This document shows, one piece after another, positions 1-8,073 of a stretch of 34,403 nt of DNA. The stretch spans positions 1-34,403 of the forward strand of contig CAIWRU010000218.1 of assembly GCA_903915155.1 (NCBI GenBank). Direction: 5' to 3'. This DNA is from an uncultured Mucilaginibacter sp. (lineage in GTDB: Bacteria > Bacteroidota > Bacteroidia > Sphingobacteriales > Sphingobacteriaceae). Position numbers and translations under genes: made by a program. The notes beneath the pieces were generated by a model, which was not told the origin of the DNA, ran no database searches, and saw only the letters and a list, made by a program, of their open reading frames with translations. Every line of letters begins with the position of its first letter. Positions within the stretch are counted from its first letter, which is position 1.

Positions 1-30
1 AAAAATTATCCAAAGATAAAAATTAACATT

Positions 31-260
31 ATGAGCAAGTTTAAATTCTATATACTCGTCTGTCCGGGATAACCACCCCTATTTACGAAGCCGGGTACAT
101 CAAAAGGCTTTCAAAAGGTGTCAACCGGGGTGGGTTGAAATTCCAAAATAAAAAAACATTTATACGGACAGACAAGAAGGATAACCACCGTAGCGAAAAT
201 GCTGACATTTCAATAATTACTATAAAGGAAAAAGATAGTAATTTAGGATTGTATAAATAA
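31..260 (+). pseudogene. Broken small reading frame, unidentified
   Basis: An ATG at 31 opens a frame (MSKFKFYILVCPG) that stops at 70-72. The -1 frame, open from 45, runs to a TAA at 258-260 and reads like real protein (..TTPIYEAGYIKRLSKG.. ending KDSNLGLYK). Joining the two frames with one lost base near 63-69 would give a protein of about 76 residues. I recognise no family. It could be a decayed gene, part of a decayed mobile element beside ssrA, or chance. There is no in-frame start for the longer half. The surrounding DNA is clearly more AT-rich than the rest of the window. Confidence 0.3.
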
Positions 261-689
261 GGGTGAATTGCAAAAATAAATCTATGATATTCAATAGGAT
301 ATGCTTCTTTAAATAGGAATTATTGCCAATATATTTTTTGGTTAATTTTAATTCAAACTGTTAAGTGAGTTTATGATAGTCAAACAAAAAAAACAAGGGA
401 AAATAAGCCGTTTTAAGCTGCTTTTTTCTGAAAATGAGGGCTATTCGAGACTAATTTGTGCAAATTGGCCATAATGAATAAAACGGTCGTTAAAAAGTAT
501 AATAATTGCGTTTCTATTGTTTAAAGAAGTATTTTCATGAAATTATAAAAGGGATACTAAATACATAGCACCCCTTTTAAGTTTTTACTGATAGCGACAT
601 CAGTAAACAAATGTAATAATTAAAATCCGCTTGAAACGTCACTTGATTTGCTACCAATTTTGCTACCTATTGAATTGTAGATAAACAAA
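261..689. other. AT-rich gene-free flank of ssrA
   Basis: No convincing gene in either strand. It holds a perfect 9-bp inverted repeat (TTTACTGAT, 6-nt loop, ATCAGTAAA) at 584-607, a looser AAAAGGG/CCCTTTT pair around 547-578, and two copies of TTTGCTACC at 647-655 and 659-667. Base composition is markedly more AT-rich than the genes to the right. Confidence 0.5.
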
Positions 690-720
690 AATGCCCTATA
701 CGTATTGTAAAGGGCATTTA
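690..720 (-). terminator. Terminator downstream of ssrA
   Basis: AAATGCCCT (690-698) and AGGGCATTT (712-720) form a 9-bp stem. On the minus strand the 3' arm runs into TTTTTG. It starts 12 bases past the CCA end of tmRNA, so it fits an intrinsic terminator of that transcript. Confidence 0.7.
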
Positions 721-731
721 TTGCTTTTGGG

Positions 732-1101
732 TGGTGGAGCCGGAGGGATTCGAACCCTCGTCCAAACATGGTATAAGGTAAGCTTTCTACATGCTTAGCT
801 TCTGTTTAATTGTAGGGAAGGGGAAGGTCAGCCGCTTACCTGTACCGTCTTCCTTAGGTGCTTTGTTTCGCCTGCTATGCACACCATTAAGCAGGCTATT
901 TTCGTTTTTCGATGCCCCGGTTGCCGATCCAACAAAACAGAAAACCGGCGGGACAAAAGCTAGCTAAATTCTAAATTAAGCAGCTAAGGCGTAAGTATTT
1001 TCGCCATTTGTAAGTTTGAGCGTTCAGATTTAAGCGCTAATTCACCCAACGCGCTGCATGCTTACTTACTTATCTCCATCCTGTCAATTCCGGTCGACCC
1101 C
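732..1101 (-). ncRNA. ssrA: Transfer-messenger RNA (tmRNA)
   Basis: Rescues ribosomes stalled on broken mRNA and tags the product for proteolysis. On the minus strand the RNA begins GGGGTCGACCGG at 1101 and ends GGCTCCACCA at 732. The first seven bases pair with CGGCTCC near the end as the tRNA-like acceptor stem, and a T-arm (GGGTTCGAATCCC) is visible. The tag frame (1005 down to 976) reads GGC GAA AAT ACT TAC GCC TTA GCT GCT TAA, that is GENTYALAA, matching the Bacteroidota type of degradation tag. CCA is encoded. About 370 nt, within the usual size for this RNA. The transcript probably starts further upstream and is trimmed at the 5' end. Confidence 0.96.
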
Positions 1102-1111
1102 ATTTTTTTAG

Positions 1112-1205
1112 AGTTTGCAGATGCCTGTAGGCAGTTTGCAGTTTTTGATAAGAGTACAAATATAGCTAATAGTTTGCAGTTGCCTGTAGGCAGTTTGCAA
1201 TTTTT
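1112..1205. repeat. Pair of 35-bp direct repeats
   Basis: 1112-1146 and 1171-1205 agree at 33 of 35 positions. Each contains the hairpin TGCC-TGTA-GGCA flanked by two copies of GTTTGCA. A third, partial copy in the other orientation (ACTGCCAACTGCC) follows at 1206-1218. They fill the space between the aminotransferase stop codon and the tmRNA, and the candidate ssrA -7 box lies between them. Confidence 0.75.
1157..1164 (-). promoter_or_regulatory. Possible -7 box for ssrA
   Basis: Minus strand TATATTTG, an exact match to the Bacteroidota -7 consensus TAnnTTTG, 56 bases upstream of the mature tmRNA 5' end. It lies between the two 35-bp repeats. No good -33 TTTG is visible at the expected distance, so confidence is moderate. 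Confidence 0.4.
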
Positions 1206-1240
1206 ACTGCCAACTGCCTGCTGAAAACTTTCAACGGGCC

Positions 1241-2449
1241 TCATATCTCAAATTCCATCCTTCCTGGATAAACCTTCAGGGCTTCATTTATACAGGTCAT
1301 GGCCTTTTTCAAATCATCGTTGTTCAAAACGTATGCCATTCTAACTTCGTTTGTGCCTGCGCCTATGGTGCTGTAAAAGCCTGTGGCAGGGGCCATCATA
1401 ACCGTTTCATTATTAAGGCTAAATTTTTCAAGCATCCATTGGCAAAATTTATCAGCATCGTCAATAGGTAATTTGGCCACCACGTAAAAGGCACCACCGG
1501 GATTAGGGCAATAAACACCCTCCATCTTATTTAGAGCACTAACTATAGTATCGCGGCGGGCAGTATACTCTTTATTTACCGCTTCAAAATATGAGTCGGG
1601 GGTATCAACTGCTGCAGCGCCGGCAATTTGTTCAACCATGCCGGGGCTTAACCTTGCCTGGGCAAATTTTAAGGCCGCTGTCCACACTGCTTTATTTTTA
1701 GTGATAATGCAACCCAAGCGTGCGCCGCAGGCGCTATAACGTTTACTTACTGTATCCAGTACGATCACGTTCTGCTCCAATCCATCCAGGTGCATGGGTG
1801 AGGTAAATTCACGTCCGTCATAACAAAACTCACGGTATGCTTCATCACTGAACAGGTACAGGTCGTACTTTAAAACCAGTTCCTTAAGTGCTTGCAATTC
1901 TTCTTTCGAGTATAGATAACCGGTAGGGTTATTCGGGCTGCAAATAAATATTGCCTTTGTTTTTGGGGTGATCAGCTTTTCAAATTCGCTTATCGGCGGC
2001 AGGGCGAAACCGTTTTCAATAAAACTTAGTATGGGCTTTACCACAATATCACTCTGGCTGGCAAAGCCATTATAATTGGCATAAAATGGCTCGGGGATGA
2101 TCACTTCATCGCCTGCGTCGAGGCAGGTCATCATGGCAATGGTTATGGCTTCCGAACCACCTGTGGTTACCAGTATATCATTTGGCGTTATGTTGTAATT
2201 TAACTTATTATAGTACTCCGTAAGCTTTGTACGATAGGCCAAAGTGCCTTCTGACGGGGTGTACGCCCACACCTTAAAATCAATATGTTTAACGGCGTCG
2301 AGCATTCCGGCAGGGGTTTCAATATCGGGCTGACCGATGTTTAAATGGTATACCTTTTTACCATCAGCTTTAGCTTTATCGGCAAAAGGGGTAAGTTTTC
2401 GTATAGGTGATGCGGGCATGCGCTGCCCTTTATGAGAAATTTTTGGCAT
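1241..2449 (-). CDS. PLP-dependent class I/II aminotransferase
   Basis: A 402-residue fold-type I aminotransferase of the aspartate-aminotransferase group, cytosolic. Seen: the substrate/cofactor loop SPNNPTG (171-177), SDEAY (201-205) with the Asp and Tyr that contact the pyridine ring, the Schiff-base Lys236 in TVSKRYSACGARLG with Arg244 for the phosphate, and Arg370 (EVRMAY) at the position that binds the substrate alpha-carboxylate. Length and motif order are normal for the family. A second Met at residue 11 (MPASPIRKL) is a possible alternative start that would match many relatives. The amino-acid substrate cannot be told from sequence; aspartate or an aromatic/branched donor are all possible. 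It stands alone: a terminator from the upstream gene lies 50 bases before its start. Confidence 0.9.
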   Translation of the reverse strand: MPKISHKGQRMPASPIRKLTPFADKAKADGKKVYHLNIGQPDIETPAGMLDAVKHIDFKVWAYTPSEGTLAYRTKLTEYYNKLNYNITPNDILVTTGGSEAITIAMMTCLDAGDEVIIPEPFYANYNGFASQSDIVVKPILSFIENGFALPPISEFEKLITPKTKAIFICSPNNPTGYLYSKEELQALKELVLKYDLYLFSDEAYREFCYDGREFTSPMHLDGLEQNVIVLDTVSKRYSACGARLGCIITKNKAVWTAALKFAQARLSPGMVEQIAGAAAVDTPDSYFEAVNKEYTARRDTIVSALNKMEGVYCPNPGGAFYVVAKLPIDDADKFCQWMLEKFSLNNETVMMAPATGFYSTIGAGTNEVRMAYVLNNDDLKKAMTCINEALKVYPGRMEFEI

Positions 2450-2497
2450 GGGGCAAAATTAGTAAAAAGATGATACAGGCAACGCAATACCTGCAAA

Positions 2498-2529
2498 AAC
2501 AAAAAAGGCCCCGGGTTATCGGAGCCTTT
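2498..2529 (-). terminator. Terminator of the DUF1573 gene
   Basis: On the minus strand AAAGGCTCCG (2529-2520) pairs fully with CGGGGCCTTT (2513-2504), one G-U pair included, followed by a run of six T. It begins 22 bases after the DUF1573 stop codon. Confidence 0.85.
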
Positions 2530-2551
2530 AAATATTAAAACAGGAGTAATA

Positions 2552-2974
2552 TTATTGCCCGCCGCCTGTTGATGCAGCCGCAGTAGGTGCCGGTTTAGCT
2601 ATAACTTCGCCCACAATAACTAAATATTTTTGGGGTGTTTTAGCGTTTGATGTTACCACAATTGTTTTGTTAAAAGGGTAAGCAGCGGCGGCATTATAAG
2701 TAATTGTGATTATACCTTTTTCGCCTGCTTTTACAGGAGTTTTAGTATAGTCGGCAATAGTACAGCCGCAAGTGGGTTTTACATCACTTAAAATAAGTGG
2801 TTCCTGGCCAACGTTAGTAAATTCAAACTTGGTTGTAACGGGGGTGCCCTGTGGTATTTTGCCAAAGTCGTGCTTTTCCTCGTTGAATTTAAATTCAGGT
2901 TTTTGATTATCTTGTGCCGATGCAGTAAAGGCAAAGCCGATAATAACTGCGCATACTAATAAAAGCTTTTTCAT
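2552..2974 (-). CDS. DUF1573 exported protein
   Basis: A 140-residue secreted or periplasmic protein. Residues 1-20 (MKKLLLVCAVIIGFAFTASA) are a clear signal peptide with cleavage expected at ASA-Q. The mature part carries the DUF1573 core: FxFxEEKHDFGKIPQG, the conserved TCGCT near residues 68-72, and an immunoglobulin-like beta-sandwich pattern ending in an Ala/Pro/Gly-rich tail. The family is widespread in Bacteroidota and has no settled function. Single-gene unit with its own terminator downstream and a candidate promoter upstream. Confidence 0.88.
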   Translation of the reverse strand: MKKLLLVCAVIIGFAFTASAQDNQKPEFKFNEEKHDFGKIPQGTPVTTKFEFTNVGQEPLILSDVKPTCGCTIADYTKTPVKAGEKGIITITYNAAAAYPFNKTIVVTSNAKTPQKYLVIVGEVIAKPAPTAAASTGGGQ

Positions 2975-3032
2975 TTAAATGATTGATTTTTAATTTAATG
3001 AGCTAATACGAATTACTAGCTCGCAATGTTTT

Positions 3033-3040
3033 CAAATTTA
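3033..3040 (-). promoter_or_regulatory. Possible -7 box for the DUF1573 gene
   Basis: Minus strand TAAATTTG matches TAnnTTTG, 59 bases upstream of the ATG. A TTTG at 3058-3055 lies 14 bases further upstream, shorter than the usual 17-23 spacing. Confidence 0.4.
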
Positions 3041-3144
3041 TAGTTCGATTACTACAAATATAAAAGGTTTAAACCAATTTAAAAACTATTATAAAAACTG
3101 CATGTTTTGATGGTAGTTTATATCAATTACCAAATAGAATTTCA

Positions 3145-3152
3145 TAATTTTG
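3145..3152 (+). promoter_or_regulatory. Possible -7 box for the E1 gene
   Basis: TAATTTTG matches TAnnTTTG, 19 bases before the ATG at 3172, which would give a short leader of about a dozen bases. The -33 element is not obvious. Confidence 0.4.
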
Positions 3153-3171
3153 ACCTCTAAACAAATTTGAT

Positions 3172-5604
3172 ATGCCCGACACAGCAAATCACACAGCAGG
3201 CGTTTTTAACGCTGTAGATCTTAGTTTTGAAGATTTTCAGAAAATAGTTATAAATGACTATCGCATAGGTTATGAGAGTCGTCAGGCTAGTTTATTAGGC
3301 AGGCGCGAGGTATTAACGGGCAAGGCTAAGTTTGGTATTTTTGGCGATGGAAAGGAAGTAGCCCAACTGGCTATGGCTAAGGCATTTCGTACTGGCGATT
3401 GGCGCTCGGGCTACTACCGCGACCAAACGTTTATGTTCGCCACCGGGATGAGCAACCTGAAAGAATTTTTTGCACAATTATACGCGCATCCTGATATTGA
3501 AAAAGACCCGGCATCGGCAGGCAGGCAAATGAATTGCCATTATGCTACACGCTATGTAAATGAGGATGGCAGTTGGGTAAATCAGGCCGAAACCATGAAT
3601 TGCGCTTCGGATATTTCAACTACCGGCGGGCACATGCCCCGTTTGCTGGGTTTGGCCTATGCGTCGAAGTTATACAGGCAAAATAAAGAACTGGAATATT
3701 TAAAAAACTTTTCGGTAAATGGTAATGAGGTTGCTTTTGGCACTATTGGCAACGGTTCAACATCCGAGGGTTTGTTTTTTGAGGCCTTTAACGCTGCCGG
3801 GGTGTTGCAGGTTCCTATGGCAATTTCGGTTTGGGATGATGCTTATGCCATTTCTGTACCCGCGAGTTTGCAAACTACTAAAGAAGATATTTCAGAAATA
3901 TTAAAGGGTTTCCAGCGGGAAGAAGGTACTAATGGTTACGAGATATTTAGAGTACGCGGCTGGGATTACGTGGCCCTGTGCGAAACCTATGAACGCGCCA
4001 TTGCTGTTTGCCGGGAAAACCATGTGCCTGTGCTCATACATGTTACAGAAATGACACAGCCACAAGGTCATTCTACATCAGGTTCGCACGAGCGTTATAA
4101 AACAAAGGAACGCCTGGCCTGGGAAAATGAGCACGACTGCCTGTTGAAAATGCGCGAATGGATGATAGCTACTGCCATTGCTACCGCCGAAGAACTGGAC
4201 GCATTGGAAGCTGAAGCAAAAAAGTTTGTGCGCGAATGCCAGCGCGAAGCCTGGAACGAACTTGCCAATGAGATTAATAACGAGCTCGACGAATCGGCTA
4301 AAGATATTGTGCTTTTAGCTTCAGTATCTGAGTTTAAAGATGAGCTGATGGATGTGGCTGCTGATCTGAGAGCTGTGGTTGACCCGGGAAGAAAGGATGT
4401 TGTATCAGCTATACGAAAAGCATTACGCATTACGATAAAGGAAAATTCGCCTGAAAAACAGGCGTTGGTTGAATGGCTTAAAGAGGAACGGGGCAAAAAC
4501 CATGAGCGTTATAATTCAAAATTGTTTACAGATACGCCATATTCGCCATTAAAAGTACCTGTTGTGACGGCAGAATATGCCGACGATGCCCGCCTGATAG
4601 ATGGGCGTGAGGTTTTGAATGCTTGTTTTGATGCCAACTTTGAACGGGATAAAAGCATTGTTGCTTTTGGCGAGGATGTAGGTGCTATAGGCGATGTAAA
4701 CCAGGGCTTTGCCGGCCTGCAAAATAAATACGGCGCGCTGCGTATTAGTGATACCGGGATACGCGAAAATACCATAGTGGGGCAGGGGATGGGACTGGCC
4801 ATGCGCGGCTTGCGACCAATTGCTGAAATTCAATATTTGGACTACCTTATATATGCCATGACGGTTATCAGCGATGATTTGGCAAGCCTAAGCTACCGTA
4901 CACGTGGTGGGCAAAAAGCACCTGTTATTGTCCGCACCCGTGGCCACAGGCTTGAGGGTATATGGCACTCCGGCTCGCCAATGGGTATGATATTGGGGTC
5001 GATGCGGGGGCTGCATATTTGTGTGCCGCGTAACATGACACAGGCTGCTGGTATGTATAACACCCTGCTGCGTGGCGATGAGCCTGCTTTGGTGATAGAA
5101 TGCCTTAACGGTTACCGGCTTAAAGAAAAACTGCCTGCAAATGTTGGCGAGTTTACCGTGCCGCTTGGGAAGGCCGAAATATTACGCGAAGGCAGCGATG
5201 TTACGGTTGTATCCTATGGGTCGACCCTGCGTATTGTGAGCGAGGTAGCCGATGAACTGCAAGCCATTGGGATAAGTATTGAGATCATTGATCCGCAAAC
5301 GCTTTACCCTTTTGATACTGATAATATTTGCGGGAAGTCGCTTAAGAAAACCAATAAGCTGCTGGTAGTTGATGAAGACCTGCCCGGTGGTGGTTCCGCA
5401 TACATCGTACAACGGATATTGGAGGCCCAAAACGGTTATTACTCGCTCGATGCACAGCCGAAAACGTTGAGCGGCATGGAACATCGTCCGCCTTATGGAT
5501 CGGATGGTGATTATTTCAGCAAGCCGTCGCATGATGATGTGATAGAAGCTGTTTATAACATGATGAGCGAGGCGAAGCCATCGAAATTTCCTGCGATATA
5601 TTAA
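3172..5604 (+). CDS. Fused 2-oxoacid dehydrogenase E1 alpha/beta
   Basis: An 810-residue thiamine-diphosphate enzyme that decarboxylates a 2-oxo acid and passes the acyl group to lipoyl-E2, probably branched-chain 2-oxo acids. The alpha half (about 20-440) has the ThDP signature region GNGSTSEGLFFEAFNAAG (193-210) and WDDAYAISVP (221-230). The beta half (about 465-810) has FGEDVGAIGDVNQGF near 499, the IADTGIRE-like segment SDTGIREN, HRLEGIWHSGSP, and a transketolase C-terminal domain with PQTLYPFD and EDLPGGG. Single-chain fusion of the two subunits is common in Bacteroidota. The ThDP motif has Asn where GDG is usual and DD where NN is usual. E2 and E3 genes are not in the window. Three bases separate its stop codon from the next start, so the two are probably co-transcribed. 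Confidence 0.93.
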   Translation: MPDTANHTAGVFNAVDLSFEDFQKIVINDYRIGYESRQASLLGRREVLTGKAKFGIFGDGKEVAQLAMAKAFRTGDWRSGYYRDQTFMFATGMSNLKEFFAQLYAHPDIEKDPASAGRQMNCHYATRYVNEDGSWVNQAETMNCASDISTTGGHMPRLLGLAYASKLYRQNKELEYLKNFSVNGNEVAFGTIGNGSTSEGLFFEAFNAAGVLQVPMAISVWDDAYAISVPASLQTTKEDISEILKGFQREEGTNGYEIFRVRGWDYVALCETYERAIAVCRENHVPVLIHVTEMTQPQGHSTSGSHERYKTKERLAWENEHDCLLKMREWMIATAIATAEELDALEAEAKKFVRECQREAWNELANEINNELDESAKDIVLLASVSEFKDELMDVAADLRAVVDPGRKDVVSAIRKALRITIKENSPEKQALVEWLKEERGKNHERYNSKLFTDTPYSPLKVPVVTAEYADDARLIDGREVLNACFDANFERDKSIVAFGEDVGAIGDVNQGFAGLQNKYGALRISDTGIRENTIVGQGMGLAMRGLRPIAEIQYLDYLIYAMTVISDDLASLSYRTRGGQKAPVIVRTRGHRLEGIWHSGSPMGMILGSMRGLHICVPRNMTQAAGMYNTLLRGDEPALVIECLNGYRLKEKLPANVGEFTVPLGKAEILREGSDVTVVSYGSTLRIVSEVADELQAIGISIEIIDPQTLYPFDTDNICGKSLKKTNKLLVVDEDLPGGGSAYIVQRILEAQNGYYSLDAQPKTLSGMEHRPPYGSDGDYFSKPSHDDVIEAVYNMMSEAKPSKFPAIY

Positions 5605-5607
5605 TAT

Positions 5608-6282
5608 ATGAAGGCAGTATTGCTGTTCTGTTTAGCATTTGTTTGTTGTTCATATGCTTACGGCCAATCTTCAGGTAATATCAGAACGGAAATAAAAGGC
5701 AGAACTTTAGATACGAACCAAATAGTTTACGATGAGCGGGGAAACGCGTTGCATTATTACCAATACGAAAAACTACTTCATACCGGCGATTACGGTATAA
5801 AAGGCATTCCCGCTGCTGATGGATCGGGAATGAAATATTATATCACAAAGGTTAGCCAGGAGGAAAATTTTCGTCGCTTTGAGGCTGTAAAAGAATTGAT
5901 GGCGATAAAAAGCCCGCTGTTACATGAAGGGATGGCGCTTGATGTAACGCCATTGTTGAACACTATTAATAGGAAAAACCTGGATAACAAGGTAATTGTT
6001 TTAGTGTTTTGGAAAGCTGATTGCCCACCTTGTAGTGAAAGCTTTGCCAGTTTGAATGAGTTTTTTACGCAGATATATAACCCGGACCATATAGTGGTGA
6101 TTGCCATAACGCCCGACAATGAAAAAATAGCGTTGGCGAAATTAAAAGAAAAACCATTGGTAAAGGCCCGCCTGTTGACTGATGCCGATGATATTATCCA
6201 TTATTATCAATTAAATAATTACCCCGCCTACGTTGTAGCAGATAAAGACCACATTATACGATTTGCACTAAACGGCATTTAG
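5608..6282 (+). CDS. Exported thioredoxin-fold (TlpA-like) protein
   Basis: A 224-residue protein with a signal peptide (MKAVLLFCLAFVCCSYAYGQ, cleavage near residue 19). Residues 110-224 look like a thioredoxin/AhpC-TSA fold: the strand VIVLVFWKADCPPC with the redox pair Cys139 and Cys142, later ITPDN and the cis-proline region NNYPAYVVADKD. The middle part (residues 20-105) has no family I know; it contains a YYQYEKLLHTGDYGI segment. Role inferred: periplasmic thiol reductant or oxidant. It follows the E1 gene by three bases, so it is probably translated from the same mRNA, but there is no known functional link. Confidence 0.8.
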   Translation: MKAVLLFCLAFVCCSYAYGQSSGNIRTEIKGRTLDTNQIVYDERGNALHYYQYEKLLHTGDYGIKGIPAADGSGMKYYITKVSQEENFRRFEAVKELMAIKSPLLHEGMALDVTPLLNTINRKNLDNKVIVLVFWKADCPPCSESFASLNEFFTQIYNPDHIVVIAITPDNEKIALAKLKEKPLVKARLLTDADDIIHYYQLNNYPAYVVADKDHIIRFALNGI

Positions 6283-6305
6283 CCGGTAACCATATCAAAT
6301 TTTAA

Positions 6306-6327
6306 AAGCACCATCAGGCAGGTGCTT
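6306..6327 (+). terminator. Hairpin, possible weak terminator
   Basis: AAGCACC (6306-6312) pairs with GGTGCTT (6321-6327) across an 8-base loop, 24 bases after the thioredoxin-like gene. The following bases (ATTCAATAATT) are only partly T-rich, so the terminator call is tentative. Confidence 0.4.
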
Positions 6328-6363
6328 ATTCAATAATTGCCTTATGAATTATACGATCAATTT

Positions 6364-6939
6364 ATGACTGCTGAATTCACCACCATAGCGAATATCATCC
6401 AAAACCGTCGTACGGTTAAGGCTTTTATGATGAACGGGCAAAAGGCGCCGAATGCTCATGTAGCGGCGCTGCTTGAACTAGCTGACTGGGCACCCACACA
6501 TGGCTATACCGAACCCTGGCGCTTTACCGTATACGAAACACCTGCCGAGTTTTGCGTGGCCCACGCCAACTTATACAAAGACAATACCGCAGGCAGCGAA
6601 TTTGCCGAGGGCGTTTATAACAACCTGCGTGCACAAGGCGATAAGGCATCGCATGTAATAATTGCTACTATGAAGCGCGGTAACCTGCCCAAGATCCCGG
6701 CGTTTGAAGAAAAAGCGGCAGTTTCATGCGCTATACAGAATATATTGCTCGGTGCAACAGCGTTAAACATGGCCTCGTTCTGGAGCACCGGTGGAATGGC
6801 CCTTAAACCTGCTATGAAGGAATTCTTAGGTTTGGATGATGAAGACCAGGTAATGGGTATTTTATATTTAGGCTATTCGGATGAACATCCCGCAGGAAAA
6901 AGAACTGTTCCACTTGCAGAAAAAGTGAAATGGCACTAA
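6364..6939 (+). CDS. Nitroreductase family FMN protein (YdjA-like)
   Basis: A 191-residue NAD(P)H- and FMN-dependent oxidoreductase of the compact YdjA-like nitroreductase class, cytosolic, normally a dimer. Seen: IIQNRRTVKAF near the N-terminus (FMN phosphate contacts), APTHGYTEPWRF (compare APNH..EPWRF in relatives), a hydrophobic AAVSCAIQNILLGATALNMASFWSTGG core, and the C-terminal MGILYLGY. I chose the ATG at 6364 because the frame upstream opens only at a TTG (6337) and the extra nine residues (MPYELYDQF) do not resemble the family. Physiological substrate unknown. Confidence 0.87.
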   Translation: MTAEFTTIANIIQNRRTVKAFMMNGQKAPNAHVAALLELADWAPTHGYTEPWRFTVYETPAEFCVAHANLYKDNTAGSEFAEGVYNNLRAQGDKASHVIIATMKRGNLPKIPAFEEKAAVSCAIQNILLGATALNMASFWSTGGMALKPAMKEFLGLDDEDQVMGILYLGYSDEHPAGKRTVPLAEKVKWH

Positions 6940-7171
6940 TTGAGGTTAATTAAAATCGAATTACTAGAATTTTTAACTTCATAGGCGGGAAGCGTAGTTT
7001 TCTATTCCCAATCTACTTATAATCAATGGAATATGGCAGTTTGCAGCAATTGATGGTAATTGGTGTAACTGCCGTGTTTTAGCGAACTCTCGCCTCAATT
7101 CTCCCGTATAATGTATAGTAAAGCACATGGTTATTAATCATTAGATTATTTATTTAACATATATGAAATAA
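6940..7171. other. Intergenic region with no recognised feature
   Basis: About 230 bases without a credible frame or terminator. A GTTTGCAG at 7039-7046 resembles the core word of the repeats near ssrA but is isolated. The promoter of the next gene starts at its right edge. Confidence 0.5.
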
Positions 7172-7206
7172 TTTGTTTGTTTATTATCATAATATTTCTA
7201 TATTTG
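7172..7206 (+). promoter_or_regulatory. Promoter of the YkuD_2 gene
   Basis: TTTGTTTG (7172-7179) followed by 19 bases and TATATTTG (7199-7206), a close match to the Bacteroidota sigma-70-type promoter TTTG-N17-23-TAnnTTTG. Transcription would start near 7213, leaving a leader of about 80 bases before the ATG at 7294. Confidence 0.65.
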
Positions 7207-7293
7207 CAGCGTTCACAACAGATACATCTTTTAGTCAATAACCTGGGCTTAATTAATTTTAACTGATTTAATTTAAACTATTGTACCGGACTT

Positions 7294-8070
7294 ATGCGTA
7301 AAAATTATTTGTGGATAACCTGCGCAGTTTTACTACTATCAATTACCATTATCAGCTGGAAGTCTGATAACAAAACAAGCGCCGCGGCATCTTCTTCTTC
7401 AAGAAATTTGTTCGAAAATTATGTTGATGAACTTTACCAGGCAGCTAACTTAAGCGCCTCGGGATTAGATGAGGCCGTTTTTAAGAAAGCCGTAACCGGT
7501 TTTATTAATTTGAAGGCCAATGAAAAGATCTCTCCCTTTAGCAGTATACTTACTGTTATTGATTTTAACAAGCCCAGCCACGAAAAAAGGATGTGGATTG
7601 TTGACCTGGTAAATGAAACGTTATTGTTAAATACCTGGGTTGCACATGGACAGGGTAGTGGTGTTGATACTGCCAGTACATTTTCAAATACCGATAACTC
7701 ACACCAAAGCAGTTTGGGTTTTTACCTTACCGATGATGTTTATTTTGGCAAGCACGGCCGTTCATTGCATTTGGATGGTTTGGACGAAGGCTTTAACAGC
7801 GCTGCCCGTGCCCGCGAAATTGTGATACATGCCGCTGATTATGTAGGCGAAGGCAGTATCGCGCAAATGCGCCGTATTGGCCGTAGCTGGGGTTGCCCAG
7901 CAGTGTCGCCCAATGTTGCAGGTACAGTTATAGATGACATAAAAGGCAAAACCGTAATATTTATAAACGGTAACGATGCCAGCTATACTTCAAAATACTT
8001 AGACGAGGACCTTTCGGCCAATTACGTTTTCCCTTCGGAAGTTAACGGTAGCGTGATGGCTAAACTTTAA
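7294..8070 (+). CDS. YkuD_2-type murein L,D-transpeptidase
   Basis: A 258-residue exported enzyme expected to form or exchange cross-links in peptidoglycan. Residues 1-30 are a signal peptide or membrane anchor (MRKNYLWITCAVLLLSITIIS). The catalytic region follows the YkuD_2 pattern: KHGRSLHLDGLDEGFNSAAR, the His179 of VIHAADYV, and GRSWGCPAVSP with the probable nucleophile Cys201. The family is typical of Bacteroidota. It converges with a second, unrelated L,D-transpeptidase (8227-9765), and the two share the intervening terminator region. Confidence 0.9.
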   Translation: MRKNYLWITCAVLLLSITIISWKSDNKTSAAASSSSRNLFENYVDELYQAANLSASGLDEAVFKKAVTGFINLKANEKISPFSSILTVIDFNKPSHEKRMWIVDLVNETLLLNTWVAHGQGSGVDTASTFSNTDNSHQSSLGFYLTDDVYFGKHGRSLHLDGLDEGFNSAARAREIVIHAADYVGEGSIAQMRRIGRSWGCPAVSPNVAGTVIDDIKGKTVIFINGNDASYTSKYLDEDLSANYVFPSEVNGSVMAKL

Positions 8071-8073
8071 GGT

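Noticed and set aside
620-740. Minus-strand open stretch ending GSKIGSKSSDVSSGF, like an integrase C-terminus
   Set aside because: It runs through the tmRNA end and its terminator, has no start, and the similarity is only a short word.
1062-1244. A 60-residue minus-strand frame with repeated NCKLP-type words
   Set aside because: It is made of the 35-bp repeats and the tmRNA 5' end; the repetition is in the DNA, not evidence of a protein.
4095-4496. Minus-strand frame of 133 codons inside the E1 gene
   Set aside because: Antisense shadow, Ser-rich and without a family pattern.
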